From positions 573,415 to 637,414 of the forward strand of contig NZ_BMXJ01000005.1 in the NCBI RefSeq assembly GCF_014651695.1: DNA of 64,000 nucleotides, read 5' to 3'. Positions 1-7,385 of this stretch are shown here, piece by piece. Below the pieces are notes generated by a model that saw only the letters and a list, made by a program, of their open reading frames with translations, did not search any database and was not told the DNA's origin. Position 1 is the first letter of the stretch, and each line of letters opens with the position of its first letter. The DNA comes from Nocardiopsis terrae (GTDB lineage: Bacteria > Actinomycetota > Actinomycetes > Streptosporangiales > Streptosporangiaceae). Position numbers and translations under genes: made by a program.

Positions 1-2
1 GC

Positions 3-974
3 CGCCGTGTCCGCGGGAAGGGCGGGCCGTCCCGGTCAACGGCGACCGGCGGTCCGCCCGCACCCCCCGCCGAACCCCTGCCCGGAGAGGGAGGGACCAC
101 CGGGAAGGAACCGATCCGGGTAGTGTCTCCGCTGGTCCGGCGGCTGGCCAGGGAACACGGGATCGACGTGGCGGAGCTGCGCGGCAGCGGGGAGAACGGG
201 CTGGTCCTGCGCCGGGACGTGCGGGCCCGTATCGAGGCGTGCGCCCCTTCGCCCGCCGTCGGGTCCCCGCCCGCCGAACCCGGTACCCACCGCGTCCCGC
301 TGCGCGGCGCGCACCGGAGCATGGCCGAGCACCTGTCCCGCTCGCGCCGGGAGATCCCCGAGGCGACCGTGTGGGTGGACGCCGACGCCACCGGGATGCT
401 GGAGCTGCGCGGGCAGCTCAACGAGGCCGCCCCGGACCGGCCGGTGAGCGTCCTGGCCCTGGTGGCGCGGTTCGCGCTGCTGGGCCTGGCCCGCTTCCCC
501 GACCTGAACGCGCACTTCGACACCGCCCGCCAGGAACTGGTGCGCCACGAGGCCGTGCACCTGGGGTTCGCGGCGCAGACCCCGCGCGGCCTCGTGGTGC
601 CGGTGGTCCGCGGGGCCCACTCCCTCACCACCCGAGAACTCTCCGCCCGTCTGGGCGAGCGCGCCGAGGCCGCCCGAAGCGGCGTACTCGCCCCCGCCGA
701 CCTGGGCGGCGGCACGTTCACGGTCAACAACTACGGGGTGTTCGGCGTGGACGGGTCAGCCGCGATCATCAACCATCCGGAGGTGGCGATCCTCGGCGTG
801 GGCCGGATCCTGCGCCGCCCGTGGGTGGTCGGCGACGACGTGCGGCCCCGTCCGGTGGTGGAGCTGACCCTGGCCTTCGACCACCGGGTGTGCGACGGCG
901 GCGTCGCGGGCGGTTTCCTGCGACTGGTCGCGGACTGCGTGGAACGCCCCCACCTGCTCCTCGGGGACCTCTGA
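3..974 (+). CDS. 2-oxoacid dehydrogenase E2 component (dihydrolipoamide acyltransferase), 5' truncated by window edge
   Basis: The reading frame is open to the left edge of the window, so this is the C-terminal part of a longer protein; the GTG at 123 lies inside the gene and is not its start. After a Pro/Gly/Ala linker comes a peripheral subunit (E3)-binding domain beginning SPLVRRLAREHGIDVAEL, and then the trimer-forming catalytic acyltransferase domain. The active-site motif DHRVCDGG is intact, with the His and Asp of H-x3-D-G. The family transfers acyl groups from E1-bound thiamine to CoA in pyruvate or branched-chain 2-oxoacid dehydrogenase complexes. The lipoyl domain and the E1 genes would lie to the left of the window. 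The substrate class cannot be decided from this fragment. Confidence 0.9.
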   Translation, partial: RRVRGKGGPSRSTATGGPPAPPAEPLPGEGGTTGKEPIRVVSPLVRRLAREHGIDVAELRGSGENGLVLRRDVRARIEACAPSPAVGSPPAEPGTHRVPLRGAHRSMAEHLSRSRREIPEATVWVDADATGMLELRGQLNEAAPDRPVSVLALVARFALLGLARFPDLNAHFDTARQELVRHEAVHLGFAAQTPRGLVVPVVRGAHSLTTRELSARLGERAEAARSGVLAPADLGGGTFTVNNYGVFGVDGSAAIINHPEVAILGVGRILRRPWVVGDDVRPRPVVELTLAFDHRVCDGGVAGGFLRLVADCVERPHLLLGDL

Positions 975-1020
975 ACGTTCCGGGCCCCGGAGGCACGGGC
1001 CTGCGGGCGCACCGGGCACG

Positions 1021-1053
1021 CCAGGGGCCGCGGTCGGTGACCGCGGCCCCTGG
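1021..1053. terminator. Perfect 15-bp inverted repeat, bidirectional terminator
   Basis: Arms 1021-1035 and 1039-1053 are perfectly complementary around a 3-nt loop. The repeat lies between the converging E2 gene and the DPBB protein gene, so it can serve both. There is no T-run, which is usual in very GC-rich actinomycetes. Confidence 0.75.
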
Positions 1054-1182
1054 TGGCCCTGCCCGCTCCCCCGGGGCCGTGCCCCTTCGGGAGTCTTCTG
1101 TTCCCCCCGCCAGGAGGAACACCTGGCTCGACGGACTCCCGGGGTCACGGATGACCCGAGTGGGGCCGGGGGTGGTTCTGCG

Positions 1183-2067
1183 TTACCTGCGGCGCAGCCT
1201 GTCGATCAGCGAGCTGATGCCGTGGCGGCCGGTGCCGGCGGTCATCAGGCCCTTGCCGCTGTCGTCGTCGGCACCGGCGTGGGCGCCGGCGGGGCGACGG
1301 GTCCAGGCGAAGAACAGGGCGATGAGGATCGCGGGGATGATCGCCAGGGTCAGCAGACCGGCGGCGGAGGGGGTGCCCTCGGCTCCCATCAGGCCGAAGC
1401 CGGACAGGTCGTTGGCGGCGGTCTCGGCGGTGACTCCGGTGTCGGAGTCCTCCTGCTCCTCGGTGGCGGAAGCCTCGTCCTGCTGCTCCTGCTCCTCGGC
1501 GTCCCCGGACTCCTCGGAGTTCTCGTCACCGGAGTCCTCGGTGGACTCCTCCTCGGCCGTCTCCTCCTCGGTCTCCTCCGTCTCCTCTTCCTCCTCGGGC
1601 TCCTCCTGGGGGAGGTGCTCCTCGGGGATCGGGGAGACGGCGTTCTCACACTTGTTCCCGGGCTGCTGGAACGGGTGGGGGGCACCCTCGGTCCCGTGTC
1701 CGTCGCCCCACTCGGTGATGTAGTACTCGACCTCGGCGTGCCCGTTGCCGCCGCTGACGACGAGGGTCTGCTCGTCGAAGCTCTCACCCATCATGTCGGC
1801 GAAGGTCTTGCCGTCGATGTCGAGGAGGACGTCGCAGTCGTGGGAGGGAACGCCCGGACCGCGGTCACCGATGAAGAAGTCGTACTGCTCGCCCTCGTGG
1901 ACGATGTAGCCCTCGGTGCCCAGGGGCCAGCTGGGGCTGGAGAAGAGGCCCTTCTGCATGGGCTCGCCGCCTGCGGGAGCTCCGGTGTCACCGTTGATGC
2001 CGGAACCGTCGTCCCAGAAGTAGGTCGCGGTGACTTCGCCGTGCTGGATGGGAGTTTCGTTGCTCAT
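1183..2067 (-). CDS. RlpA/expansin-like double-psi beta-barrel protein with acidic stalk and C-terminal membrane anchor
   Basis: 294 residues. Residues 1-130 resemble a double-psi beta-barrel, with the RlpA-like signature IGDRGPGVPSHDCDVLLDID and two cysteines that could form a disulfide. Residues 140-210 are an extremely Glu-rich, low-complexity stalk. One hydrophobic segment (AAGLLTLAIIPAILIALFFA) follows, and then a short basic tail. The natural topology would be a barrel on the outer surface held by a C-terminal anchor, yet no N-terminal signal peptide is visible and an in-frame stop at 2074-2076 rules out an upstream start. RlpA-family barrels bind or cleave peptidoglycan, but activity here is unproven. 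It has no obvious operon partner. Confidence 0.6.
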   Translation of the reverse strand: MSNETPIQHGEVTATYFWDDGSGINGDTGAPAGGEPMQKGLFSSPSWPLGTEGYIVHEGEQYDFFIGDRGPGVPSHDCDVLLDIDGKTFADMMGESFDEQTLVVSGGNGHAEVEYYITEWGDGHGTEGAPHPFQQPGNKCENAVSPIPEEHLPQEEPEEEEETEETEEETAEEESTEDSGDENSEESGDAEEQEQQDEASATEEQEDSDTGVTAETAANDLSGFGLMGAEGTPSAAGLLTLAIIPAILIALFFAWTRRPAGAHAGADDDSGKGLMTAGTGRHGISSLIDRLRRR

Positions 2068-2767
2068 GAAGTATTAGCCAGGTTGACGACAGAGGCCGAG
2101 AAGACCGGGGCATGACGGGTCAGGGCACACGGGCGCACAGGTCTGCACTCCGGGGCCGGGGTCATGCCATGGGGCGTCCCGCGTCGCTGGCGGCGAGTGG
2201 CGGGTGGGAGCGGGGGGCCGGATCGGCTCCGCCGGACAGCTGCGCGTGGATTCGCGCTGCTCGCTCCCCGAGAGAAACAACGGGGTCTCGATTCCCTTGC
2301 GGCACGCAGGCCGGTCAAGGGCTCGGCACCGGTTCGCCAAAGGTCAATAACGAACCGGTCACGAAGGACACTAACCCAGGCTTTGGCAAAGTGCCGAAGG
2401 ATTCCGAGTAAAATGACAGTCCGTATTTGGACAATTACGATTTGCCGCCACTCGCAAACAGTCCTGAAAACACAAAAACCCCTGGTGGCAGGGGCTGGCG
2501 GGCCTGTCCGAGGACGGCGGACAGGCCCGCGGGTGGTCCTCGTCATAAACCGGGAGAAGTGGCGCTGGATGTGGCCAGAACCGGCTGAGAGGCCACATAC
2601 GCGCCAGCAGGTCACGAAAACGGGACCCAGTCGGCACGGGCCGGAGGGAGGGCGTCACGGCAAAGAGAACGTCATCGTGGTAATGGCCGAGGTCACGTGA
2701 GAGCGTTCCGTACCCGGTGAACGCCAAGGACTCCCCGGAAGGTTGCCCCGCCGGAGAGTCCCTGAGG
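2068..2767. other. 700-bp AT-richer intergenic region with two tandem hairpins
   Basis: No convincing gene is present; reading frames here lack the usual GC3 bias. It holds a short hairpin (2479-2484 with 2489-2494) preceded by an A-run and a strong 13-bp hairpin (2498-2510 with 2518-2530). It should contain the promoter of the DPBB gene and the terminator of kynU. Confidence 0.5.
2498..2530. terminator. 13-bp stem hairpin
   Basis: Arms 2498-2510 and 2518-2530 are perfectly complementary with a 7-nt loop, about 240 bp beyond the 3' end of kynU. It is a likely terminator, though rather distant, so some independent structured transcript is possible. Confidence 0.5.
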
Positions 2768-4006
2768 TCAAGTCACCTGTGACCTGTGGTTGAAGCGCTC
2801 GGCGCGCCACTCCCCCGAAGCCACGACCTCGACCAGGGCGGTCGCTGCGTCGTAGACGTCCACGTAGCGCAGGTAGAGCGGGGTGAACCCGAAGCGCATG
2901 ACGTCCGGGGCGCGGAAGTCACCGATCACGCCCCGCTCGATCAGCGCCTGCACGATCGGATACCCGGCGCCCTCCTCGGGCTGGAGCAGGGCGACCTGGC
3001 TGCCGCGCCGGTCGTGCTCGGCCGGGGTGATCGACGCCAGTCCCACCGAGGCGGCCCTGGCCAGGAACAGGTCGGTCATGGCCAGGCTCTTCGCCCGGAC
3101 CTGGGCCAGATCGGCCTTGGCCCACACGTCCAGCCCCGCCTCCAGCGCGGCGTCGGCCACCAGGGGCTGCGAACCGCTGAGGAAGCGCGAGACCCCCGGG
3201 GCGGGTTCGTAGTCGGGGGTGAAGTCGAAGGGGCGGGCGTGCCCGTGCCAACCGCTGAGCGGCTGGTCCGCGGCTGCGTGGTGGCGGCGGGCCGCGTACA
3301 GGAAGGCGGGGGCGCCGGGACCGCCGTTGAGGTACTTGTACGTGCACCCCACCGCGAAGTCCGCTCCGCTGCCGGACAGGTCGATGGGCACCGCGCCGAC
3401 GCTGTGGCACAGGTCCCAGACCACCAGGGCGCCGTGCTCGTGGGCGAGCCGGGTGATGCCCGCCATGTCGCGCAGGACACCGCTGCGGTAGTCCACGTGG
3501 CTGAGCAGCAGGACGGCGACGTCGCCCCGGGACAGGGCCTCGGCCAGTTCCGGACCGTCGGGATCGACCCGGCGCTGCTCGGCTCCGGCCAGGCCGACCG
3601 CCCCCTCGGCGACGTACAGGTCGGTCGGGAAGTTGCCCGCCTCACCCAGCACCACCCTGCGGTCGGACAGGCGCAGCGCCGCCACCAGGGTCTTGAACAG
3701 GTTGGCGGAGGTGCCGTCACCGACGACCACCTCTTCGGGGCCGGCCCCGACCAGGGGCGCCACCTTGGCGCCCAGGGTGCGCGGTTTGTCCCACCAGCCG
3801 GCGTCGTTCCAACTGCGGATGAGGTCCTGGCCCCACTCGCGCTCGATCATGTCGGCGACCCGGCCGGGGGTGTCGCGGGGCAGCGCGCCCAGCGAGTTCC
3901 CGTCCAGGTAGATCACCCCTTCGGGGAGGACGAACTCCTCGCGGAGGGCGGCGAGGGGGTCGGCCGCGTCCAGGGCGGCGCACTCCTCACGGGTGGTGGG
4001 CGTCAT
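2768..4006 (-). CDS. kynU: Kynureninase
   Basis: 412 residues, full length for the family. KynU is a PLP enzyme that cleaves kynurenine to anthranilate and alanine. The N-terminal YLDGNSLGALPRDTP motif and the PLP-lysine segment CTYKYLNGGPGAP are diagnostic. The ATG at 4006 is preceded by a weak AGG-type ribosome site. It lies 73 bp downstream of kynA on the same strand, so the pair probably forms a catabolic operon. No arylformamidase (kynB) is seen nearby, so that step must be encoded elsewhere or occur spontaneously. Confidence 0.95.
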   Translation of the reverse strand: MTPTTREECAALDAADPLAALREEFVLPEGVIYLDGNSLGALPRDTPGRVADMIEREWGQDLIRSWNDAGWWDKPRTLGAKVAPLVGAGPEEVVVGDGTSANLFKTLVAALRLSDRRVVLGEAGNFPTDLYVAEGAVGLAGAEQRRVDPDGPELAEALSRGDVAVLLLSHVDYRSGVLRDMAGITRLAHEHGALVVWDLCHSVGAVPIDLSGSGADFAVGCTYKYLNGGPGAPAFLYAARRHHAAADQPLSGWHGHARPFDFTPDYEPAPGVSRFLSGSQPLVADAALEAGLDVWAKADLAQVRAKSLAMTDLFLARAASVGLASITPAEHDRRGSQVALLQPEEGAGYPIVQALIERGVIGDFRAPDVMRFGFTPLYLRYVDVYDAATALVEVVASGEWRAERFNHRSQVT

Positions 4007-4079
4007 CGGAGCCTGCTTCCTTGCGAAGGTGGTGCTGTGAACTGGGGGCGGGGGTGCCGGGGTGGACCCGTGCGGGCGC

Positions 4080-4985
4080 TCAGATGGTGCTGCGCAGGGA
4101 CCACAACTCCGGGAAGACGTCCTGTTCGGCGTTGCGGGCCAGCCAGTTGAGCCCGTTGGAGCCGCCGCTGCCCGGCTTGCCCCCCATGGTGCGCTTGACC
4201 GCGACCAGGTGGAGCTGACGCCATCGTGTCACCCGCTCGGCGACATCGACGAGCGCCTCGGCCAGCAGGAACAGTTCGTTTCCGGGGCGGTCGTCGGAGT
4301 AGACCCCGATCCATGCCTGTTCGACCTCGGCGGAGGGTTCGTAGTCGGCGGTCCAGTCGCGCTCGATGCTGGAGTCCGGAACGGGCAGGCCCCGGCGGTG
4401 CAGCAGACGCAGCGCCGCGTCGTACAGGCTGGGGCGCTCCAGCAGGGTGGTGAGTTCGGTGACGACGCCGCTCATGGCCTTGTGCGGGCGGATCATGGCG
4501 GCGGACTTGTTGCCCAGCAGGAACTCGAGCTTGCGGTAGCTGTACGACTGGAAGCCCGAGGCCTCCCCGAAGGCGTCACGGAACCGGTTGAACTGGGTGG
4601 GGGTCATGTCCCCGAGCAGGGCCCAGGAGCTGTTGAGCACGTCCTGGGCGTTGCAGGCGCTGCGCAGCCAGGCCACGGCGCCGGGCACGTCGTCGTCCTC
4701 CATCGCGTCCCGGGCGGCCTCCCAGCGTTCCTGGACCAGGGCGAACAGCAGCTCCATCACCTGGGTGGTGATGATGAAGGCGGACTCGGCGGGCTCCTTG
4801 GTGCGCGGGTTCTGCAGGCTGAGGAGGGTGTCGATCCCGACGTAGTCGACGTAGGGCGTGTTCTGGTCGAAGGCCAGGGTCGGCTTCCCCCCGTTGCTCT
4901 CGGCCCTGTCGGCACGGGCCGCCTCGGCGTCGCCGTCCTCGACCGGAGCGTACGGACACTGCTGGGCGGACGTGGTGGAGAGCAT
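4080..4985 (-). CDS. kynA: Tryptophan 2,3-dioxygenase
   Basis: 301 residues, the usual length. It is a heme enzyme that opens the tryptophan indole ring to N-formylkynurenine, the first step of the kynurenine pathway. Characteristic segments include TPYVDYVGIDTLLSLQ, FIITTQVMELLFALV, RDAFGEASGFQSYSYRKLEF and VTRWRQLHLVAVKRTMGGKPG near the C-terminus. It is the first gene of the kynA-kynU operon and is transcribed away from an Lrp/AsnC regulator 200 bp upstream, which is the natural candidate for its control. Confidence 0.96.
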   Translation of the reverse strand: MLSTTSAQQCPYAPVEDGDAEAARADRAESNGGKPTLAFDQNTPYVDYVGIDTLLSLQNPRTKEPAESAFIITTQVMELLFALVQERWEAARDAMEDDDVPGAVAWLRSACNAQDVLNSSWALLGDMTPTQFNRFRDAFGEASGFQSYSYRKLEFLLGNKSAAMIRPHKAMSGVVTELTTLLERPSLYDAALRLLHRRGLPVPDSSIERDWTADYEPSAEVEQAWIGVYSDDRPGNELFLLAEALVDVAERVTRWRQLHLVAVKRTMGGKPGSGGSNGLNWLARNAEQDVFPELWSLRSTI

Positions 4986-5120
4986 TGGGACTACCCCTCG
5001 TGTACTGCGCGACTTCGGTGGTCACACGCGCCGCGCCGTGACCGGGAGGCCCCCGCGCACGGCAGCGTGAACGTGAACTCACATACTCGGACAAAACAAC
5101 GCCAGAAGGAATGGCCGCCG

Positions 5121-5149
5121 ACGACACAAGTCGGGCATGCGCTTAGTAT
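5121..5149 (+). promoter_or_regulatory. Candidate promoter of the Lrp/AsnC gene
   Basis: ACGACA at 5121-5126 and TAGTAT at 5144-5149 are separated by 17 bp, giving a predicted start near 5156, upstream of the ATG at 5190. The same 204-bp gap must hold the kynA promoter. Confidence 0.45.
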
Positions 5150-5189
5150 TCATAACGGGAAACGACCATCGGCTTTGGGAACACAAGAT

Positions 5190-5657
5190 ATGGCCTCACG
5201 ACTGGCAACCCCTTTGGACAGCGTTGACCAGCGGATCCTCAACGAGCTCCAGCAGGACGGACGACTCTCCTTCAACGAGCTCTCCCGCAGGGTGAACCTC
5301 TCCGCGCCCGCCGTGGCCGACCGCGTCCGCCGGCTGACCGACCGCGGGGTGATCACCGGCTACCACGCACACGTGGACCCGGCAGCGGCCGGACTTCCGG
5401 TGACCGCGCTGGTACGGATGGAGTGCTTCGGCGCGCACTGCCTGCTGCGTGAACGGTCCTCGCTGGAACTGCCGGAGATCCTCCAGGTGCACCGCGTCAC
5501 CGGGGACGCCTGCTGCGTCCTGCTGATCGCGGTGCGCTCCATGGAACACTTCGAGGAGGTCATCGACCAGCTCGCCGAACACGGCCGCCCCTCCAGCACC
5601 ATGGTCCTGTCCAGCCCGGTGCCCTGGCGCGCCGTGACCGCCCCGGGGGCGCCGTGA
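5190..5657 (+). CDS. Lrp/AsnC family transcriptional regulator
   Basis: 155 residues from the ATG at 5190, preceded by GGGA at suitable spacing. An N-terminal helix-turn-helix (LDSVDQRILNELQQDGRLSF, then NELSRRVNLSAPAVADRVRR) is followed by a RAM/AsnC ligand-binding domain with HRVTGDACCVLLIAV. These proteins sense amino acids and often control adjacent catabolic genes, so it probably responds to tryptophan or a kynurenine metabolite and controls kynA-kynU. The stop overlaps the GTG of the next gene by 4 bp, showing translational coupling. Confidence 0.92.
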   Translation: MASRLATPLDSVDQRILNELQQDGRLSFNELSRRVNLSAPAVADRVRRLTDRGVITGYHAHVDPAAAGLPVTALVRMECFGAHCLLRERSSLELPEILQVHRVTGDACCVLLIAVRSMEHFEEVIDQLAEHGRPSSTMVLSSPVPWRAVTAPGAP

Positions 5658-5926
5658 GCATCCTGATCGACAGCCCCGTCTGGCCGGGCCCGCGCGGCTG
5701 GCGCTTCGCACACCTGGTGAGCGACAGCTCCTACGCCGAACTGCACTCCTTCGCGCGCGACCTCGGCATCGACCCGCGCGCCTTCGAACGCGACCACTAC
5801 GACATCCCCGAACACCTGCACGCCCGCGCACTGGAACTGGGCGCCGAGCACGTCAGCGGCCGAGAGATCGTCACCCGTCTGCGTGCGGCGGGGCTTCGCC
5901 GGCCCAAGCACCCGCGGCCCGTCTGA
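5654..5926 (+). CDS. DUF4031 domain-containing protein
   Basis: 90 residues, matching the small DUF4031 family (SILIDSPVWPGPRGWRFAHL, and DYHYDIP-like DHYDIPEHLH). Function is not established. The GTG start overlaps the stop of the Lrp-type regulator by 4 bp, so the two are co-expressed. No membrane segments or cysteines are present. Confidence 0.8.
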   Translation: MSILIDSPVWPGPRGWRFAHLVSDSSYAELHSFARDLGIDPRAFERDHYDIPEHLHARALELGAEHVSGREIVTRLRAAGLRRPKHPRPV

Positions 5927-5988
5927 ACCCCCGGGCGCCGAGGCCGGGCCAGGCGGGCCCGTCCGGGGGCGCCCCGGGCCGTCCCCGG

Positions 5989-6672
5989 TCAGGGCGGAGG
6001 CGGTGCCTCGGTGCCGCCACGGCTGAGGTGGTCGATCTCGGCGAGCATGTTGGACCTGGCCCTCGGCTCCCAGTGCGTGCGGCCGAAGGGGGTGTGGAAG
6101 ATGTTCGGGGCCTCCAACAGGGACCGCAGAACCCCCAGCCGCCCCGCCCGGAACGCCTCGTCGGGTACGTGCCGGTACTCGGCCCGGACCGCCCCGGTGT
6201 AGGCCAGGTACTCCTCGGGGCCGGCGGCCAGGGTGGACAGGTCGGCGTCGGAGAGCACCGCGCCGTCGGCGTCCCGCGGACCGGGCCGGTGGTCCTTGGT
6301 GACCCCCACCAGGCGCACCACCTCGGCGATCCGCTCCGGATCCTGCCCCATCAGGGAGAGCAGCCGTTCGGCGAGCGCCGCGCTCTCGTCCTCGTCCTGC
6401 CCGGGACGCCCCTCGTAGACGGCGTCGTGGAACCAGACCGCGTAACGCACCGCGTCCACGTCGTGGGCCTCCTCCCGCAGGACCTCGACGGCGCAGAGCG
6501 CGCTCCACAGGTGGCTGAGCGTGTGGTAGCGGCGGTGCTCCTCGCTCCAGCGGTCGAGCAACTCCTCCCCGACCGCCCTGGCCTCGGCGCCCGTCCCCGC
6601 CAGGTGGCTCCAGGACTCCGCGAGCAGGGTCGCCTCCTCCCGCGGGAGGTCGGAACGGTCCGGGCCCTTCAC
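5989..6672 (-). CDS. HD-domain protein (predicted metal-dependent phosphohydrolase)
   Basis: 227 residues. Metal-ligand candidates are RRYHTLSHLWSAL and the HD pair in VWFHDAVYEGRPGQDEDESA, a pattern shared with small HD phosphohydrolases of unknown substrate. The start is a GTG at 6672 that overlaps the TGA of the upstream response regulator by 4 bp. The gene is therefore translationally coupled to a two-component system and is probably part of its operon. No substrate can be proposed. Confidence 0.8.
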   Translation of the reverse strand: MKGPDRSDLPREEATLLAESWSHLAGTGAEARAVGEELLDRWSEEHRRYHTLSHLWSALCAVEVLREEAHDVDAVRYAVWFHDAVYEGRPGQDEDESAALAERLLSLMGQDPERIAEVVRLVGVTKDHRPGPRDADGAVLSDADLSTLAAGPEEYLAYTGAVRAEYRHVPDEAFRAGRLGVLRSLLEAPNIFHTPFGRTHWEPRARSNMLAEIDHLSRGGTEAPPPP

Positions 6673-7331
6673 GAGGCGGCCTCACCCGCCAGCCCCGCCT
6701 CGTGGGCGAGGATGGCGGCCTGCACGCGGTTCTTCATGCCCAACCGGTTGAGGATGGCGCTCACGTAGCTCTTGACGGTGCCCTCGACCAGGAAGAGCCG
6801 TTCGGCGATGTCGGCGTTGGACAGTCCCGCCCCGACCAGGGCGAGCACGTCCCGTTCCCGTTCGGTGAGCCCGGCCAGACGCTCCGCGGCCGCGGCCTCC
6901 CTGGCCGCCCGGCCGCCGCCGAACTGCGCGATCACCTGACGCGCCACCTGCGGGGACAGGTAGGCGCCGCCCTCGGCGACCGCGTGCACCCCGGAGACGA
7001 GCTCACGCGGGTCACCGGCCTTGAGCAGGAACCCGCTGGCACCGTCACCGAGCGCCTGGGAGATGTAGCTGTCCTCACCGAAGGTCGTCAGGATCACGAC
7101 CCTGGTGTCCGGAGCAACCCGGCGGATCTCCGCGGTGGCCGCCAGGCCGTCCATCCGGGGCATCCGGATGTCCAGCAGCGCGACGTCCGGCCGGTGGGAC
7201 AGCACCAGCTCCACCGCCTCGCGCCCGTCGGCCGCCTCCGCCACCACCTCGATCTCCGGATCACTCTGCACGATCGCCCGCACACCCGCGCGGATCATCG
7301 CCTCGTCGTCTGCGAGCAGCACCCTGATCAC
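6669..7331 (-). CDS. NarL/LuxR-family response regulator
   Basis: 220 residues. I place the start at the GTG at 7331 because a GAGGAGGA site lies 8 nt upstream and the protein then begins MIRVLLADDEAMIRAG, the normal receiver start. Receiver features are the acidic pair DDE, the phospho-acceptor Asp in DVALLDIRMPRMDG and the conserved Lys in LLKAGDP. The C-terminal LuxR helix-turn-helix is LTERERDVLALVGAGLSNAD followed by GTVKSYVSAIL. It is partnered with the histidine kinase encoded immediately upstream. Confidence 0.95.
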   Translation of the reverse strand: MIRVLLADDEAMIRAGVRAIVQSDPEIEVVAEAADGREAVELVLSHRPDVALLDIRMPRMDGLAATAEIRRVAPDTRVVILTTFGEDSYISQALGDGASGFLLKAGDPRELVSGVHAVAEGGAYLSPQVARQVIAQFGGGRAAREAAAAERLAGLTERERDVLALVGAGLSNADIAERLFLVEGTVKSYVSAILNRLGMKNRVQAAILAHEAGLAGEAAS

Positions 7332-7385
7332 GGACGCGTCCTCCTCAAGCATCGGTTGTCCGGGAAGCATCCCACAGCGGCGGTT

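Noticed and set aside
36..620. 194-codon minus-strand frame at the left edge
   Set aside because: Antisense to the E2 acyltransferase gene, whose catalytic motif is intact.
1490..1620. Repeat array or CRISPR-like pattern of CTCC units
   Set aside because: It is simply the Glu-codon-rich stalk of the DPBB protein read on the opposite strand.
1222..2115. 297-codon plus-strand frame opposite the DPBB gene, rich in Leu/Val/Gly
   Set aside because: It is the antisense shadow of the Glu-rich stalk; codon bias and domain evidence support the minus strand.
2064..2615. 183-codon minus-strand frame ending with a 4-bp overlap onto the DPBB gene start
   Set aside because: It runs through AT-richer intergenic DNA and two hairpins, lacks the strong GC3 bias of its neighbours and has no recognisable domain.
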